Position numbers and translations under genes: made by a program
Part shown: one piece after another, positions 61,580-64,000 of the stretch
Layout: the number at the start of each line of letters is the position of its first letter
Numbering within the stretch: position 1 is the first letter of the stretch
The notes under the pieces: model-generated
Told to the model about the DNA's origin: nothing
The model's input: the letters and a program-made list of their open reading frames with translations, nothing else
Database searches by the model: none
Assembly: GCA_016719785.1 (NCBI GenBank)
Contig: JADJYJ010000001.1
Coordinates: 558,001-622,000 of the forward strand
From: Candidatus Amarolinea dominans
Lineage (GTDB): Bacteria; Chloroflexota; Anaerolineae; SSC4; Amarolineaceae
DNA length: 64,000 nucleotides
Direction of reading: 5' to 3'

Positions 61580-62401
61580 ATGGGTTATCAGAATCAACCA
61601 AATCAGCAGAGTCAATCAAATCAGTGGAAACAGCCATCTCCCCAGCCATCATCCGACCCGGTGTCTACGCGCGCCGTTGCAGGCAATCCAGGGCCGAAGC
61701 GTGACGAGAGCGCCGAACCTCAGGACGTCGCCGTCTTTTTTGATTTCGAGAATATCGTCTATTCGACGCGCAACTGCCTCAACCTGAACCCTGATTTCGG
61801 CGTTCTCATGGATTGCTGTCGCAGCTTTGGTCGCGTGGTCATCGCCCGCGCCTATGCCGACTGGCGTCGCCATGCGCCCACCGTGTCATCTATCCTTCAT
61901 GCGCAAGACATTGACCCGGTCTTCGTGCCCAGCTACCAGTACGGCCGCCCGGGCACCAACAACGGCTCCATCAAGAACAGCGTGGACATGCATCTGTGCG
62001 TAGACGCGATGCGTGTGCTCTATCGCTATCCGCATCTCAACGTGTTCGTCCTCATCAGCGGTGATCGTGACTTTATCCCGCTGGTGCGCGCCCTGCGCAT
62101 GGAGGGCAAAATGGTCATCGGCGTCGGCGTCACCGACACCACCTCGATCTACCTGGGACGCGCCGTAGATCACTTCGTCTTTTACCAGGATTTGCTCACC
62201 CGCGCGGGCCAGCCGGCGCGGCCCGCGGTGCGCCTCGAAACCGAAGCCGCGCCGCCCATCACCGCTGAAACAGCCAGCCTCCCGCTCAACTCCAACGGCG
62301 CCGGCCGCGCGCCCGCGCCCACCGAGCCGACCCCCGCGCTCGAGCCTGAGGATGACGGCCTCTGGAGCAGCCTGTTGTACGAGGCGGAGGACAATACGTA
62401 A
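61580..62401 (+). CDS. NYN-domain (LabA/DUF88-like) protein
   Basis: A 273-residue protein. Residues 1-48 are Gln/Pro/Ser-rich and disordered. The NYN/PIN-like nuclease domain follows: VAVFFDFENIVYSTRN with the first catalytic Asp, NGSIKNSVDMHLCVDAMRVL with the second, and VLISGDRDFIPLVRALRMEGK with the third Asp pair, then GVGVTDTTSIYLGRAVDHFV. The C-terminal 60 residues are Pro/Ala-rich. Family members are predicted RNases or RNA-binding regulators (LabA in cyanobacteria). It is followed by a heptanucleotide repeat. Confidence 0.88.
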   Translation: MGYQNQPNQQSQSNQWKQPSPQPSSDPVSTRAVAGNPGPKRDESAEPQDVAVFFDFENIVYSTRNCLNLNPDFGVLMDCCRSFGRVVIARAYADWRRHAPTVSSILHAQDIDPVFVPSYQYGRPGTNNGSIKNSVDMHLCVDAMRVLYRYPHLNVFVLISGDRDFIPLVRALRMEGKMVIGVGVTDTTSIYLGRAVDHFVFYQDLLTRAGQPARPAVRLETEAAPPITAETASLPLNSNGAGRAPAPTEPTPALEPEDDGLWSSLLYEAEDNT

Positions 62402-62511
62402 GTAGGAAGTAGGAAGTAGGAAGTAGGAAGTAGGAAGTAGGAAGTAGGAATGAGGAAGTAGGAAGTGGGAAGTGGGAAGTGGGAAGTGGGAAGTGGGAAG
62501 TGGGAAGTGGG
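62400..62511. repeat. Heptanucleotide tandem repeat
   Basis: Sixteen 7-bp units: seven AAGTAGG, one AATGAGG, one AAGTAGG and seven AAGTGGG. It begins in the NYN gene stop codon and ends 18 bp before the next start. Confidence 0.9.
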
Positions 62512-62529
62512 AGTTTTCGGGAGGACATC

Positions 62530-63942
62530 ATGACGGCCAAGACAAAAATCATCATCAGCGACCTGCACCTGGGCGCTGGGCTGGAGGGCGCCGGCGGTAA
62601 TCGCCTCGAAGACTTCATCAGCGACATTGACTTTGTGGAGTGGGTGCATGGCCTGACTGCGGAGAGCAACCGCACCGGCGCTGACATGGAATTCATCATC
62701 AATGGCGATTTTATGGAGATGCTGCAGGTGCCTGCGGTCGTGCGCTTTGACCCGACCGAACCCTACCCGCCGGCCGCGTATGCTGCCAACGACGAAGCCT
62801 CAGCCCTTCTCAAACTGACGCACATCACGCAGGGCCATCCGGGCCTCTTTGCTGTCCTGGCCGATTTCATCTGCCACCAACCGCGGCGCAACGTCGTCAT
62901 TCTGCGGGGCAATCACGACCCTGAGCTCTACTGGCCCGGCGTGCAGGATGTCCTGCGCCATCTCCTGGGCGCCACCGGAGAAGTGGTCAACTTGCTCCAG
63001 TTCCCGCCGTTGAGCTATCTGACCGACGGCGTCTACGTAGAGCATGGCAATCAGTACACTGAATCGGTCAACCGTTTTCAGAACCCCAGCGCGCCGCTCG
63101 ACCCGCAGGATCCCACCAGGCTGGAATTGGTGTGGGGATCGCGCTTCGTGTTCGAATACTTCAACCAGATCGAACGTGAGCGTTACTGGGTGGACGGCGT
63201 GGCGCCGATGACGGGCCTCATCTGGTATGGCTTGCACTACGATTTCCCCTTTGCGGCCAGGGCGCTCAAACTCCTGCTGGCTGCTGTCCCGCGCCTGGGG
63301 CTGCCGCGCGAGGTCTCTCCCAAGCAAATTGACGCCATCTCCGCCCTGGAAGCAGACCTGGCCGATCCCGACGACCTGCCCGCCCTGCAGGCACGCTACG
63401 AATCGGACCCCGCCTTCCGTCAGGAGTTCGAGGCGCGTGTGCTGGAAGCCTTGCGCGACGTCAGCACGGACGACACCCTCCTGCCCTCCGCACGTGACCT
63501 CACGCCGGCCGCTGCCCTGGCGCGCGCGGAACAGTTGGCCGATGAGTATCGGCGGCGCCTGCGCAGCGAAGCCCAGCGCATCGCCACCGAAACCCAGGCG
63601 CGCCTGGTGACATTTGGTCATACCCACGTGTCAGAAACTTTCCCCCTGACGGATGGGGCCACCTACATCAACAGCGGCGCCTGGATCGGCGCGGCTGATT
63701 TTTCTCATGCCACCCCGGCGCAGTGGGAAGACCTCTTCCGTCATCCGGATACCTATGCCAACCAGCGCCAGTTGGCCTTTGTGCGCGTGGACTATGACGC
63801 AGCCGGCCAGCTCAGCGCCCGCCTGCTGCATGTGGGTCAGCCAACGCCGCCCGGTGGAACAGGCAGCGGCGGCGTTCACCCGGCGCCCTCGCCGCATAAG
63901 GGCTGCCTGCCCGCCCTGCTCCTGCTGCCCTTCCGGCGCTGA
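62530..63942 (+). CDS. Metallophosphoesterase (UDP-diacylglucosamine hydrolase-like)
   Basis: A 470-residue calcineurin-type phosphoesterase: IIISDLHLGAGLEG, EFIINGDFMEML, VVILRGNHDPELYWPGV, VYVEHGNQYTESVN and LVTFGHTHVSETF give the complete set of metal ligands. A long insertion of about 150 residues between the fourth and fifth motifs (including ISALEADLADPDDLPALQA) distinguishes it from compact family members such as LpxH. The C-terminus is a short Pro/Gly-rich tail with a hydrophobic end. The substrate is unknown. GGGAGG sits just upstream of the ATG at 62530; the open frame back to 62479 is repeat sequence. Confidence 0.87.
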   Translation: MTAKTKIIISDLHLGAGLEGAGGNRLEDFISDIDFVEWVHGLTAESNRTGADMEFIINGDFMEMLQVPAVVRFDPTEPYPPAAYAANDEASALLKLTHITQGHPGLFAVLADFICHQPRRNVVILRGNHDPELYWPGVQDVLRHLLGATGEVVNLLQFPPLSYLTDGVYVEHGNQYTESVNRFQNPSAPLDPQDPTRLELVWGSRFVFEYFNQIERERYWVDGVAPMTGLIWYGLHYDFPFAARALKLLLAAVPRLGLPREVSPKQIDAISALEADLADPDDLPALQARYESDPAFRQEFEARVLEALRDVSTDDTLLPSARDLTPAAALARAEQLADEYRRRLRSEAQRIATETQARLVTFGHTHVSETFPLTDGATYINSGAWIGAADFSHATPAQWEDLFRHPDTYANQRQLAFVRVDYDAAGQLSARLLHVGQPTPPGGTGSGGVHPAPSPHKGCLPALLLLPFRR

Positions 63943-64000
63943 ACCATCGCCGCCGCGCCTGACGCAGGCTCTCTTTTGATCACTGAACGGTCCATGACCT

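Overview
The window is a high-GC bacterial chromosome segment of ordinary metabolic, transport and secreted-protein genes, broken up by accessory insertions and unusually many palindromic repeats. The style fits an environmental Chloroflexota-like (Anaerolineae-type) bacterium: lipoproteins with Thr/Pro/Ser linkers, polyamine and betaine ABC transporters, an acyl-CoA/methylmalonyl-CoA branch, DUF1015 and NYN/LabA proteins, a fungal/archaeal-type aspartate-semialdehyde dehydrogenase, and abundant dispersed hairpins. This assignment is inferred from gene content only; there is no rRNA in the window.

Layout. 1-6.3 kb: a large serine recombinase cassette, cut by the window edge, abuts and apparently truncates a giant RHS/YD-repeat protein. 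6.4-18.1 kb: envelope and secreted proteins (membrane protein, sulfotransferase, tandem DsbA-like lipoprotein, GHL10 glycosidase-like protein, PhoD-type phosphatase, V8-like protease), glutamine synthetase and a PucR regulator. 18.2-21.0 kb: three tRNA genes (Met-CAT, initiator fMet, Leu-CAG), an FtsB/DivIC-like protein, a peptide-type solute-binding protein and secG. 21.2-35.7 kb: two complete polyamine-type ABC importers (potABCD, and a ydcSTUV-like operon with an aldehyde dehydrogenase) enclose a class III aminotransferase, an M23 peptidase and three uncharacterised proteins, which suggests a polyamine/GABA uptake and oxidation locus. 36.0-39.3 kb: methylmalonyl-CoA epimerase, a hotdog thioesterase, a small overlapping gene pair, and the methylmalonyl-CoA mutase catalytic subunit.

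39.4-42.0 kb holds a 2.6-kb array of about nine copies of a structured palindromic element, first as separate elements with hairpin-bearing inverted ends and then as a tandem array of about 290-bp units. It runs into the 3' end of a large beta-propeller lipoprotein gene. 45.2-48.6 kb: a metallophosphoesterase gene whose first 65 codons occur twice in direct orientation. The roughly 2.2 kb between the copies carries a HigB/HigA-ImmA toxin-antitoxin pair and a deletion scar joining hsdS to hsdR of a type I restriction system.

48.7-64 kb: an osmoprotectant (OpuC/YehWXYZ-type) ABC operon, a sugar-epimerase-like cupin, 1-pyrroline-5-carboxylate dehydrogenase, a kelch surface protein, a nucleotidyltransferase-family protein, asd, a HAD-like protein, DUF1015, an NYN-domain protein and a second metallophosphoesterase preceded by a heptanucleotide repeat. 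Several genes have clear sigma-70-type promoters with 16-17-bp spacers; three share the form TTGACA-N17-TATGCT.
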